NCBI GenBank assembly: GCA_022606135.1
Contig: JABYQN010000006.1
Location: forward strand, 62,001-126,000
Source: Fomes fomentarius
Taxonomy: Eukaryota; Basidiomycota; Agaricomycetes; Polyporales; Polyporaceae
DNA: 64,000 nucleotides
Reading direction: 5' to 3'
Positions 12,114 to 22,950 of this stretch are shown here, in pieces. How positions within the stretch are numbered: the first letter of the stretch is position 1; each line of letters opens with the position of its first letter. Under the pieces are notes generated by a model, which ran no database searches, was not told the origin of the DNA, and saw nothing but the letters and a program-made list of their open reading frames with translations. The translations under genes were made by a program, and so were the position numbers.

Positions 12114-15100
12114 TCATGCCACTTCTCTTCCTGCACCTGTGCCCGGGTCATTCAACGAAGCAGCAAGCCCACTCCGACCACTTACCAGCGTACTGGACGA
12201 CCAAGCCTGCGGCCTTTCGCTCATTTCGAACACAATGTACCCTCCACCGGCGATATCCGCATGCGTCAACACCGGTACATCGAGCTTACGTCCGTTCACA
12301 GAGACGCTCTTGATGTAAGGCTTCCTTGGTGCGCCGCGCGAGCTGATCACGAGAGGATGGTCTGCGCCGGGCAAGTCGATTGTCACCTTGTCGAAGAATG
12401 GACTACAATACGAACACGCGTAGGGGTGTCGTTAGCTCTCTCTCGGTGAGTCGGAAATCCGCGAAGGGACTCACGTTCCGATGACGTATTCAGCCGATAC
12501 GGGGTCGACGGGGTAGAACCCGAGCGCGCTGAAGATGTACCACGCGCTCATCTGACCACAATCCTCGTTCTGCAGAACGCATCAGCATAGCGCAAAGCGG
12601 CGGTCACAGGTGGGACATACGTACCCCAGAAAGACCATTTGCAGATGTGTTGTAGTTCTCTTTCGCGATCTCACGAATCCGCTCCTGGGACTTACTCGCC
12701 GCTCCCGCTAGCGAGTAGAAGTATGGGATATGGTGCGACGGCTACCACGGAACTCGCAGTCAGTATGCACCTAACACCGAACCACTCAAACGCAATCCCA
12801 TTAGTCCTACGCACCTCGTTCGTATGATCGTTATGCCCGCCATCGAAATGCTGATCCAAGAACTCCACAAACGGCTCGTTCCCGCCCCTCCGCCTGATCA
12901 GCTCCGGCACGTCATGCACAACGTCGAACGTATATGCCCACATGTCGCCCTCAGTCCAACCCGCATCCTGCCCCGCCCACGAGCCATCCGTATTGCGCGC
13001 CTCCATGAAGCCCGTATCGTTGTTGAAGATGGTGAACGGCGCCGCAAATGCACGTTCGCGCAACTTCGTTGTCCACTCGTCTTTGGAGAGTGCGGCTGCG
13101 AGCGCAGAGGCGGCATAGTCGTCATCTGGAAATGAGACGAAGGGTGAGATTGAGGTGAGGCGTGGAAGAAAGCAGACACACATGCGTAGTCAAGTGTACG
13201 CGAGGCGGACTCGGAGTGAACGTCGTCTGCGACCCAGCCGTGTGTGGCATACACGGAGGAGAGGCCTGCGCGGACTTCGTAGCCGACATGCTATGGTATA
13301 GCTTCAGCTCGATGTCAGTGGCAATGGAGTAGCATATGCACCTGTTCACGATCGTAGTAGCTGCACGGCAACGTTTGAGTGGTTTTTACCAAAATGGAGA
13401 CACAGTCTAGTGCTCACGAGGTATTCCAGTCATTTTCGGGAGGAACAGTCGCGTCCTTGAGCACAGCCTCAAATGCTGTCTCAAGGTCAAAATCGCGGAT
13501 GCCTTTCACAACAGCCTCAGCAACGAGCGAGTCTGCGTGGGTGCCAACCTGCGAACAGTTAGTTGAGCCTGATGTCGATGTACCCTTTCGGCTCTCATAC
13601 CATGATATTTGTCTCTGCGTTGTACAGTCACCATCCCCAGTTCGATTCTGCTATGTAGCGGACTCACCGACGATGTTCTTCCACATCGGAAGCCACCCGC
13701 CCTGCCCGAACGATGAACGACCATCTCCAGATGGTAGGGCATGAGGGCTTACCTCTCGATAATCCTGCAACATGCTAGTGATCATACCCGGGATCCGCTC
13801 AGGTGCAAGAAGGATCTGCCACGCCCACTCCGCACGGAACGTGTCCTGAACCATGTCAATGAGTATGCAACCGCGGCGAACACAGATGCTGACAACTGAC
13901 CCAGATGGAGTAACCGGTGTATGACTCGCCTTCGTGCACGGCATCATCGTACCCCGAATAGTACTGCCCATCCTCACTCTGCTCGTAAGGGTACTACATA
14001 CCAGCATCTCGTCATTGCCTCTGCACCCATCCAAACTAGCGATGGACTCACCTGAAGGGTATGGAACACCGCAGTGTAGAAGATCACATTCTCCTCGTCA
14101 CTCGCACCCTCAATCTTGATCCTATCCAACTTCTCCGCCCACTCCGCCCGAGTCGTCCTCGCGGTCTCCTCAAGCGTCCTCCCATCCGGAATCTCCTTAT
14201 CCAAGTTCCTCCTCGCCTGCTCGACGGAGATAAACGACACCCCAACTCGCACGTTCACCTGCTTCGTGCCTTCCTCGAACCGCGCAAACCCCGAGAGCTG
14301 CGCACCCTTTCCCCCAGTGGCGTTCTCACGGATGGTGCCGTTCTGCGCCGTACCGTAGCTCGCGAAGGGCACGTCAAACCGTGCCACAAAGTAACCCGCG
14401 AAGCTCGGCGCGGTGCTAGGCCCGATGATGAAGTCCTGTCGCTCGGGGTTGCGACCAGTGATCTCGCGCCGCGCGGGGTCGATGGCAATGTCGCCGTGCG
14501 GGTACGTGAGGTTCGTCGGGTCGTCGGAGCCCACGACAAACGCGCGTGTCGCTTCAACGAGCACATACGGCGTCGCGGTGTCCTCGAAGGTGAAGCGCAG
14601 GTGTCCGACACGGGATGCTGTTCGGACGTCATGAGATCTAGCATGGCAACAAGTCGGACACAGTGCAAACGCTCACTAGCAGACTGCTCAGCGTGGATCT
14701 TGCCTCCTTCTATCGCGTCCAGTAAGACGGAATAGTAACTCGCGGTCGCGATCTCGTTCGCGTGGGTGAAACTCATCCCGCGCTCCTCGAAGACGGGTTG
14801 AATCTGCCCTGCTCCGGGCGCGACGACGACCTGCCCGCTTTCGCCCATCCAGATCGCCGGCTGGTGTGTACCCTGGAAGCCGTGTATAGACGGGTCTGTG
14901 TAATTGTACGGTGTGGTGGAGACGTAGTTCTGGCGCGTCTGCGCAGTCCAGCGCGTCATGGCAAATGGCGGCGCCGTCGAGGGTATCATGCCTCCTGAGC
15001 CATTCGGAGAGTCTCCGCCATTACCAATAAACCTGATCAAGATGACTGTCAGAATCAGGTCAAAACCTACCGCATTCTAGCTGCGCATGAACGTAACATT

Positions 15101-15458
15101 GGCCCATACCCACCACCGTAATGTATCACCAGAACAGGAGAGTAGATCTGACCATATTCCGGAGGGCGATACGGGCCAATGCCTGTCGTGTAAAAAGCAG
15201 AGGGTTGGGAAGTGCGGAACTCTCTGCTACATCCAAAGCAACTCCAAGACGTGTCCCGGCTGCACGGCATGGATTGCAACCGCGTACCTTACCACACTAT
15301 AGTAGAGTCTCAAGGCAAGTACGAGTTACTCACGGATCGACATAGTCCACCGCGCTGCTAGTAGGGTTGCAGAACGCGGGCGGCGCGTCGGGTTTATGAA
15401 GGTGCGCGTTGGTTGCAACCGCGAGGGCGGCAATCGCGAAAGGAAGGATCCTGGTCAT
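12114..15458 (-). CDS. Secreted glycoside hydrolase family 92 alpha-1,2-mannosidase
   Basis: Many-exon gene starting at the ATG at 15458 with a signal peptide (MTRILPFAIAALAVATNA). The next exons give DYVDP, then GNGGDSPNGSGGMIPST, the glycine-rich start of the GH92 fold. Later exons read GESGQVVVAPGAG, FARFEEGTKQVNVRVGVSFIS and QARRNLDKEI. Near the C-terminus are WTEGDMWAYTF with HDV, FDGGHNDHTNE, and the hallmark NEDCGQMSAWYIFSALGFYP, which carries the family's catalytic acidic region. The last exon ends SLNDPGTGAGREVA at 12114. GH92 enzymes are calcium-dependent exo-mannosidases trimming alpha-mannosides from glycoproteins or fungal wall mannans; the signal peptide indicates secretion. It lies between the inverted A-B modules but has no evident functional link to them. 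It appears complete; individual exon borders were not all verified. Confidence 0.9.
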
Positions 15459-16049
15459 ACCGCGGGGTCTTCAATTCATAGATTGTCAAGTTTTCCAGAT
15501 GAAGCGAGCCCTAGATGAGGGTAAGATGGGACTGAAGAGGCTAAGAAAGAGACGAGAGGACTGATCAACTTGGCGTTCCCCACAAACGCCTCCTGCCGTC
15601 CACGTGGCATAGCAGTGCCGTAGGTAACTTTAAGCTTAAACTTGCAGCCGCATGTCAGCGCTCTGGCAGCGCTCCTGGGTGCACGACATGGCCTGGATAC
15701 TACATACTGTATCAGAGGGGACGTTAACCACGAAGTCCCACATCCCAAGTTGTAAAGTAGAGGGCAACTATGATCGCATATAATCATCAGCGGAACCGAG
15801 TGCGTGTTGTATACAATCGGAGACGCTCGAGTACTACTAGTAGTAGGAATTGCCATCAAAGAAGGAAGGATATTCAGGTCGAAGGCCCCTGCTCATTGAA
15901 ACCATGAGAATGGGGATCTACATATAGCGACCCGAGGCCACGAGGCGGCAAGATGGAACTATTTCGGAAGCGCAATGCAACCGTACATTGTCTCCTTGAG
16001 CGAGAACAGACATCCCCCTGCATTGAGATCTGGATACGGGACGAATATA
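15459..16049. other. Intergenic gap upstream of GH92
   Basis: About 590 bases between the GH92 start and the F-box stop. It should contain the GH92 promoter. AT-rich patches such as catataatc near 15776 occur, but none is at a convincing TATA distance. No gene seen. Confidence 0.45.
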
Positions 16050-17580
16050 CTACGGCACCGTACTGGATACGGCGGAAATGTCGGAAATGGCAGAGCTAGG
16101 AGCGCTACCCGAGTTGGAGTTGTTGCCCGCCTCCGAGTCTAACGCATATGTGCGCGGAGGATTCATCAACAAATTCGTAATCTCCGGCTCGGGCCGCCAT
16201 AGGATGTCTTCTCCTGTGTAATCATGGAAGCACGGTGTCACTCACGACAAATTTCCGTCAACAGGATAAACCACTCACCTTTGCGAATATGAGTGAAGCT
16301 GACAGTGACCTCGACGCGGACTTGAGAGCGCAGCTTGGTCTCAAGCCGACGAGCAATCTCTGTCCTCCACCATTCTCTGCTGTAGCACGCAGGGTCGTTC
16401 TCCTCAAGCCTGATGTACAGCTCGCCGAGCTTGGGGAATCCTCGAAGCGCCTCCATCATCTCTTCACTGGAGAGGATCTCGTCCAGAAAGCCTTCCCGGT
16501 CGATGAAGTAGGTGTTTAACCTGTGCTTCCCACTGTCTATTCCACTGGCGAAAATGATCTCAAGTTTCTGGCATGTGACGGTGCGCGTCTTCACTAAGCG
16601 AAGGGTCAAGAGAAGACTGCGGATGCGCCAGATTGCAGTTTCTGGTTTCTCCGTGTTGTCCCAGAACTCTAAGCCACACCAGAGCTCGAGGTGTCGAACG
16701 GATCGGATCGACTCTAAGGTATTATCTATATGGGGTGTTGTTAGTCAGATGACGCATCATGATCATAAATGATCTAGAGCTATTCAAGGACATACCTGCG
16801 ATACCGCCGCGACACATCAACCCGAGATGTGTTACGGCATCGCCGAACATCAGAGACGGGAATGTCATGTTTGGGCAGAATCCCTAGACTAAAGGTCAGA
16901 TTGTAGCACGAATCTCACTTGTGTTTAGGCTGCGATGACGTACGAGTAGCCGCAAGGAGTTCAAACATTTTGAACGGGCAATGCCTCGTTTCCAACGCCG
17001 CTAGCACCACGGGAGGGACTTTGACAGGTTCGGGTTCCGCCGGGGACTCTAATATAAGTCTCTGTAGTTTTGGAAGCTCATATACGAAACGAAGGACAGA
17101 GGTGCAACTGCCTTGCGTGATTTGGATGGACAGCTGAGTCAGTCCGGACCCGTACAGGGGGTAGAGGTTGGTGTCCGCGTATCGAGGGGGGCATGTTCGC
17201 CAGGAAAGATTCCGAAGGTGAAGGGTAACGCATTTCTTCAGCAGACCGGGAACAAGCAGGCGACCGAAAGGAATGTACTCCGATTGCGAGAAGATGCAGA
17301 CCCCGAGTATGAGGTCGGCCAGATACGACGTCTCGGAGATTGTACGTAGAAGGAGGTCAAGGTGAATTGAACACCGGATATCGACGTCGCGAAGAATATT
17401 TAACCGGGAGCGGGTGCGCCAATCGGGGCAGACCAGGGCGGTCTGACGCCAGATTTGGTACGAGGTCTTGTGCAGCCAGGTATCGTGCTCGTAAGCCGCG
17501 TCGATGATGTGTTCGCAAACCTCGATGGGAAGTCGGCAGTTGCGCATTCCAGAGCGGTGCGGAACGAATGGCGTGAGCAT
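16050..17580 (-). CDS. F-box domain protein
   Basis: Begins MLTPFVPHRSGMRNCRLPIE, with the F-box core continuing VCEHIIDAAYEH and TALVCPDWRTRSRLNILRDV. The opening is typical of the expanded agaricomycete F-box families that recruit targets to SCF ubiquitin ligases. The following long exon has leucine-rich spacing (LTQLSIQITQGS, LPKLQRLILESP). Introns join it to GFCPNMTFPSLMFGDAV, then SVRHLELWCGLEFW, then a charged exon ending QVRVEVTVSFTHIRK, and a final Ser-rich exon from GEDILWRPEPE to SSTVP at 16050. The ATG at 17580 was chosen because the F-box follows closely. The frame is open back to 17787, so a longer N-terminus is possible. Target unknown. Confidence 0.75.
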
Positions 17581-18196
17581 CGTGAGATGGAAGAGCACGG
17601 ACTCGGATGGGGTGGGGAACAAGCGGGATACATAAGTATATAGCCCAGGTGCGATGATGGTGGGGTTAGTAAATGTGCCGTGACGGTCGGATCGATCGGA
17701 GTGGCAAGTCCAACATGTGCATGAGGTGCCTGCGCGTCGTACACGGAGTCGAAATGAAGAACGGTGTTCAGATTTTATGCGGGTCATCTACTAGGGGTCT
17801 CGAGGGCTAGCGCTGACAGTGAGAGAAGGGCTGGCAGGGGGTTACTTTTACGCTATTGAGTCAAGTTCAAGTTATGATGCGATGCTTGCCGACGGCGTGA
17901 GATAATGACATATGTGAGTACTTGGTGACAGACGCCCATTGCGATTGCCTTCCAGTGGCAGTTACATGTTGCTACATACGCTCGCTGCGTCTGCACAGTT
18001 GCCCTGCAGTTGCCCATCTGCACTTGGTCTCGTTCTCAATGTCAGCCTCTGGTAGCCTCCAACCCGGCTCCGGCTCCTCTCGCCTGCATCCCTGTCTTCT
18101 CAACACATCCGTTCCAAGTTCACCCATTCTCCTCACTGCTTGCTGGACATAGCATTTTCTCTATTTGCTGCTCTTTTTCTCTGCTCGCTGGACGAC
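17581..18196. other. Divergent promoter region between F-box gene and gene A
   Basis: About 620 bases separating the minus-strand F-box gene and the plus-strand gene A, so both promoters lie here. The last 60 bases before 18197 are pyrimidine-rich (tttttctctgctcgctgg), a common fungal start-site context, and this part is also seen upstream of the decayed copy at 5827. Confidence 0.45.
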
Positions 18197-19950
18197 ATGG
18201 ACCGTACCATCCGACCATCAGCGAGAAAGGCAGCACTTCAGATGTCAGATCGAAGCCAAGCCCGTCTCCAGCGACAGCGGATGCTTGAACTGCAGCAGGA
18301 AGCGGCAGACCTCGAAGCTTTGAAGATGACACCGGTACGTCTCCCCTAAGACCATGGCAACCGATTCGTTACTCACCCTGGCCCCGTTCAGGAACAGTTC
18401 AAAATCCTACAAGACACCTTCGCAGATGTTTCGATTGAATTCTCTGACCTAGATGGTTTGTCATGGGATACCCCTGAGGCTCGCGAAGCTCTACGCAACT
18501 GGGTGAGTTACACAGGCCCTGCCTTGCTATCGTTCCTCACAAACTCTACTCCGGCGGTACTGTAAAGCACGCTCAACAAGCTGCACGTCAACATCTCCCC
18601 AGCGCGGATTGCATTGGTCTCCGTGTCCGTGGTACACGAACCCGTCATTCGCTCTCCGCTCTCTTGTCCCCTCCTCCATCCTCTCCGTCCGTCGGTGCCG
18701 TGCCCATTTCAAGGACAACGTCGATGAGGGTTTCTATGGGAGATGATGGCGATGATTCCACCGAGGGCACTGCTCGTGAGCGATTGACCCCTTTCGATTC
18801 GGCCGACACGGCCCCTGCCAGCCCTGACAAGCCTCTCCCTTCGCAAAACGAGGAGGATCGAGTACAGGCCAGTGACGGCTCAGCTAGTGCATCAGAACAA
18901 CCCGCCGCCGCACTCTCTCAAGAAGGCATGTCCGATTCATGTTCTGCTCTGGGTGTGTCGGATTTGCAGCACTCAGGACCCGCAAAACCTTCAGTGTACT
19001 CTGCGTGGCGCGCCATGATCTGGCGCGGCGATAACAAGATGTTCCGGAACATATCCCCGGTTCTCGGCCCGTCCAACACCGACTCTGAGGCGACCTCCTC
19101 CGTTCCTGCCTCGACTTCGGCGCCCGTCTCGCTTGCCACCTTCCGCCTGTCCTCTCGAAGGCGCTGTAGTATGCCGAGGCTGACGACTGCTTTCAGGATC
19201 TCTTCTCGCTTGCATGCTTGTCGCGATGGACTCGCCGTGTCTAGGAATGTAAGTCCAAAGCCGGAACCACAGGACCGCGCACCGAGGCGTCCTCTCTCGG
19301 ATGCTTCCCCTTCCCCTTCACCAATGCAACGCACGGTATCCCGGCATCCCCTTCGCGACGGCTATCATGAGCAGGACCAGTATACCGCGAGCGCGGATCC
19401 GACATGTCCTCTGTTACGAACGCGCACGCGAGCAATCTCCCCTGGCGCCCTCTCTGGATCCTTGTCTATGCCCGAGATTGGAACTACATCCGCTGCGCCT
19501 TGCACTCCTGTTTTCGCCCATGAGCTCTCGCCCATGCGCAGGACTAGTACTACATCCGCCTCTTCTCGCACCCCGCTCTCCGTCCCTGCGTCCTCGTCCT
19601 CGCACATGCCCAGAAGTGATACTCCATCCGCTTCTGCTCACGCCTCAGCACACGAAGGTCTTCGGTCTAGTCCTGCAAAATCACAGTCCGAGATCCGGGC
19701 ACCCGCTTCTGAGTGTACCGCAGCCGAGCGGGAAAGACCAGAACAAGCACGAAACGTCCCTCCTGTTCTCGTCCCGGACGACGGGGCGAGCGAGGAGCCC
19801 GATGGTTGTAGCGAGAGGCGCGTAGTGCAGCTGGGGCGGTATGCGAGTGTCGTGCTACCGTTGCCGTCGAGTCGCCGGATGGTGAGAAGGAGTCTCGCAT
19901 ATGCCGGTGCCAACCTAGAGACTTGTGAGGGAGTCAGGGTTGACGGTTGA
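18197..19950 (+). CDS. Gene A: Ser/Pro-rich protein of unknown family, intact copy
   Basis: Three exons fit well: 18197-18334, 18392-18502 and 18568-19950, about 543 residues. Exon 1 gives MDRTIRPSARKAAL and a coiled-coil-like SQARLQRQRMLELQQEAADL. Exon 2 is exactly 111 bases in phase 0 with EFSDLDGLSWDTPEA and a closing NW. Exon 3 starts HAQQAARQHLPSAD and is rich in Ser, Pro, Arg and Thr (for example SSVPASTSAPVSL, SASSRTPLSVPASSSS), ending at VRVDG. No known catalytic domain, signal peptide or membrane segment is visible. The conserved N-terminal module against a fast-evolving disordered tail suggests an adaptor or regulatory protein, which is inference. It lies 475 bases upstream of B2 on the same strand. 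Relatives: A' (9974-11613), a decayed copy (4490-5827) and a fragment (31600-32200). Confidence 0.7.
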
Positions 19951-20317
19951 GTGGGAGGATCCATGGACGCGCGGGTGCTGGCTGCCCGTGTACATGTTCT
20001 TCTTTTTAGTATTTCGTTCAAACGCGTTCGTGGGACGCTATGTCGCTCGTTGATTGTACACTTCCTCTCTCTCTCTCTCTGCGCGCTGGATCCACGACAT
20101 AGAGGGTCTCGTAACCATGCATCCGACCACAGTCGCATTCAGGAGTCTAAACGGCGCCGGCAAGTATATCAGCTTCAGGCAATGTCGGTAGACAGTGCGC
20201 TGACCGTGCTCGGTCGTGGGTGGGGGCCCGCCACCTGGCAGGACTTAGAGATGAGGCTGCCAGTCGTTGAGAGTATAAGCCAGCCACTGCCGGGCGCTAT
20301 TGTCCAGAACGAATATC

Positions 20318-20394
20318 TTCCTCCTCCTCCTCCTCCTCCTCCTCCTCCTCCTCCTCCTCCTCCTCCTCCTCCTCCTCCTCCTCCTCCTCCTCCT
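20318..20394 (+). repeat. (CTC)n trinucleotide microsatellite, about 25 units
   Basis: An almost pure CCT/CTC run ending 31 bases before the B2 start codon at 20426, so it probably lies in the 5' leader or core promoter. On the plus strand it is a pure polypyrimidine tract able to form triplex (H-) DNA. Length is likely variable between strains. Confidence 0.95.
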
Positions 20395-20425
20395 TCCGTG
20401 GGAAAGATAGCCCTCTTCCACTGCA

Positions 20426-22354
20426 ATGGACGTCTCCGCTAAGATCACATCACTTTTGAAGACAAACGCCGGTAAGCCCCCTTGGTCCGCCCTAGCAATC
20501 GTCGCTTAACCCAGTCATCTTAGATCACGCTGAATGGAAGTGCTGGAAACCATCCTCTTGGGCGTGGAAGTACGCAGATGACGACTGGCAAGCCTTCGCA
20601 ACAAAGTGGCAAGGTCGTCAAGGACCAGTCCACGAAGTAGTCAACGGCGCTCCAGTCCTCCATATCCCTGATATCTGCGACGATATGCAGGGCGAAGACT
20701 TCCCTCCGTCGCTCCTTGTGCGTGCCTGCTATGAGGATGCTGTCCACGCCATCATGCATAGAGCCGCCGGAGCACCGCGCACCGGCATGATCTTTACCGG
20801 GCAGCCTGGTATCGGTGAGCGTTCCCTCCCTCCTTGTTCGGCTGCTGCAGCACGATCAAGTCGTGTTGCTTACTCTAATCCCCAAATCGCCGCTCCTCTT
20901 CTACCGCGGTCGTGTCTGGGAAGCTAAGAAACCGCCCACTAAGAGCGTGTTGCCCAAGCGCAGAGCAGATGCGTTCATCTGGTCGCTGTTCGAGGCCAAT
21001 GAGTCGGATTTGGCGGCGCAGACTGTCTATGCCAATAAAGGTCGGATACTCTTCCCCGTTCAGGCGCCCTCTCCAAATCCCTCCCTTTACACGTCATGGT
21101 GGAAGAGGCGGAACCCTGTTTTCAGTGCGTTTCCGCTGTGGGACTTGGACGAGCTCAAACAGGGGTAGGATTTCCATCCAACTATCGATGGCTTATCGGC
21201 GCTGATGGATGTTCCGATTACTTAGACTGCGGCTACATGACGACTTTGCCCGCCTCCAGGGACAGGTAGGCTCGATGCTGGAGACGTGGGGAGACCGCAG
21301 CCGCGACCTCTCTTTCGAGTACTCTCGTGCCCTTCAACTCCTCAGAGCAGCCTGTGGCGACCAACGACCCGATTCGGTGGACATGGCGCTCGACGTCCTC
21401 ATCGATGCATCCATCACAGCGTTTGGATGCATTGCCCGTGACGTATTCAAGGCAATACTGGACCCTGGTGGTTATGACGACGTCCTCGAAACACACGCAG
21501 ACGCATACAAGCTCGAGTACGAAGTGCTGAAGACGGCTGCTTGCTCACACTATCTCAACCATGTTCCTCGCCCTGCCCTCTGTATCCGGCCGTTCAACAC
21601 GGTCGGGGAGCCGGTGGAATGGTTTGTTGACTTCAAGTCGCATGCGATAGCGGAGCAGATCTCGGAGAAGTGGGCTGATGCACAGGATGGGAGAGTGCGC
21701 GAGCTCATGGCACATCTTTCCTCCGTCCCGGCAGGAAAAGGAAAGCCGTTTGTCGGGTGGCTCTTCAAATCCCTTGCACATGGCCGCATTGAAGCCGCCG
21801 ACGGCGCTCGTGCGTACTGGCCACTCAGGCCGATGACATTGCAGGAACCTTCTACCTTCGTCCTCGACATCTCAGCCCAGTCTATACCGATGATTCGCAA
21901 GAAGAATCGACGACGTGTCACGTTCGATATGGAGTCCATCACCAGCGAGCGACTCGTCCTGAGGGATGACGAGTATTATGTCCCTGCGATACCCAACTTC
22001 CCTCTCATCGATTCTTTCCTTGTCTCTTTCGAGCGCGGCTCCTCTGCCACGGAGGCGCTTTCGGCTGATCTGTGGTTATTCCAGATGACCACGTCCGCGC
22101 ATCACCGCGACTCGTCGACGGGCTACGTCAGAATCCGGAACATCGTCTCCATCCTCCAGCACCAGCTGAGTGCGACACCGACATCTGAGGAGCGCAGGAA
22201 GCCAGATGCTGATACTCTGCCAGTGGTGCGACTTCACTACGTCCTTGCTTGTCCTGCAGGCGAGCCTGAACGGATCGAGCGGTGGACGCTTCCTCTAGGC
22301 TGGGATACCACCACACGGGGAGACGGGTATCTCAAGAAGATCGACGTGCGATGA
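20426..22354 (+). pseudogene. Gene B2: Crinkler-RHS-type NTPase/nuclease-like gene with deleted P-loop
   Basis: Exon 1 (20426-20471, MDVSAKITSLLKTNA), intron 20472-20514 and exon 2 (20515-20814) encode HAEWKCWKPSSWAWKYADDD up to FTGQPGIG. In B1 the next exon begins GKTAFLLYLLIRLLQ after a 57-base intron. In B2 only the first bases of that intron (gtgagcgttccctc) remain, fused to the codons for LLVRLLQHDQVV. The deletion removed the intron 3' part and the Walker A Lys-Thr, and the frame changes from exon 2 to the following open frame. The rest (to about 21167, then 21226-22354) aligns with B1 throughout, including FPLIDSFLVSF, DLWLFQMTTS and VRLHYVLACPAG, ending KKIDVR. The N-terminal domain differs from B1. 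No splice choice that I tried restores the frame or the P-loop lysine. Confidence 0.7.
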
Positions 22355-22413
22355 TATGCTTCGCGCATGTCTGCGCGGATTATACCGTGTGATAGTCAGA
22401 TTGCGAGCGGCGA

Positions 22414-22490
22414 GACGAATGACGAACGACGAACGACGAACGACGAACGACGAACGACGAACGACGAACGACGAACGACGAACGACGAGA
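22414..22490 (+). repeat. Heptanucleotide tandem repeat (GACGAAC)n
   Basis: Nine perfect GACGAAC units (22421-22483) flanked by imperfect ones (gacgaat before, gacgaga after), starting 60 bases after the B2 stop. Because 7 is not a multiple of 3, unit changes would shift any reading frame. No gene covers it. Confidence 0.95.
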
Positions 22491-22950
22491 CGCGAGCGGG
22501 ACGGGTAGCAGCGAGAAGCGAAGCCGTGTAAATCGGTGGACAAAACTTCGGACGGAAGAGGAAGAGGATCATCGCGACCTACACAACAGCAGGTCCCCCC
22601 GTTCCGGACCACTGATGTTGTACAGCTTCGCAGCTGCCAGTGGCGTGTCTTACATATCAATCTCGTTGATCTCTTCCTGTTCGGCCATGGCGATCGCCAC
22701 ACCCGGATGCAGTCAAAGCGATTCCGATGTAAACCGCTCCTATGTACGCTTCCATGCATTTCCTGTTGCGTGACGTCGCGTTTCGGATTACAGATCGACG
22801 TGAGGGTATGTGGTAGGCTAGAGTTGAGTAAGAGTTAGTATACTACTAGATGATCATACTACTATGAGTATAGTACATGTACATATAGAACACGCGGACT
22901 GTGGACATGAACTCGTCGATTAACTGAAGCATCACTTCTCGTCTATTAAC

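Noticed and set aside
14061..14735. 224-codon plus-strand frame
   Set aside because: Antisense shadow of the well-supported GH92 exons.
17400..17744. Alternative frame over the F-box start (Pro-rich)
   Set aside because: The overlapping frame has a recognisable F-box core; this one does not.
22414..22490. Considered as a CRISPR-like or telomeric repeat
   Set aside because: Units are contiguous without spacers and are not TTAGGG-type; it is a simple heptamer microsatellite in a eukaryotic genome.
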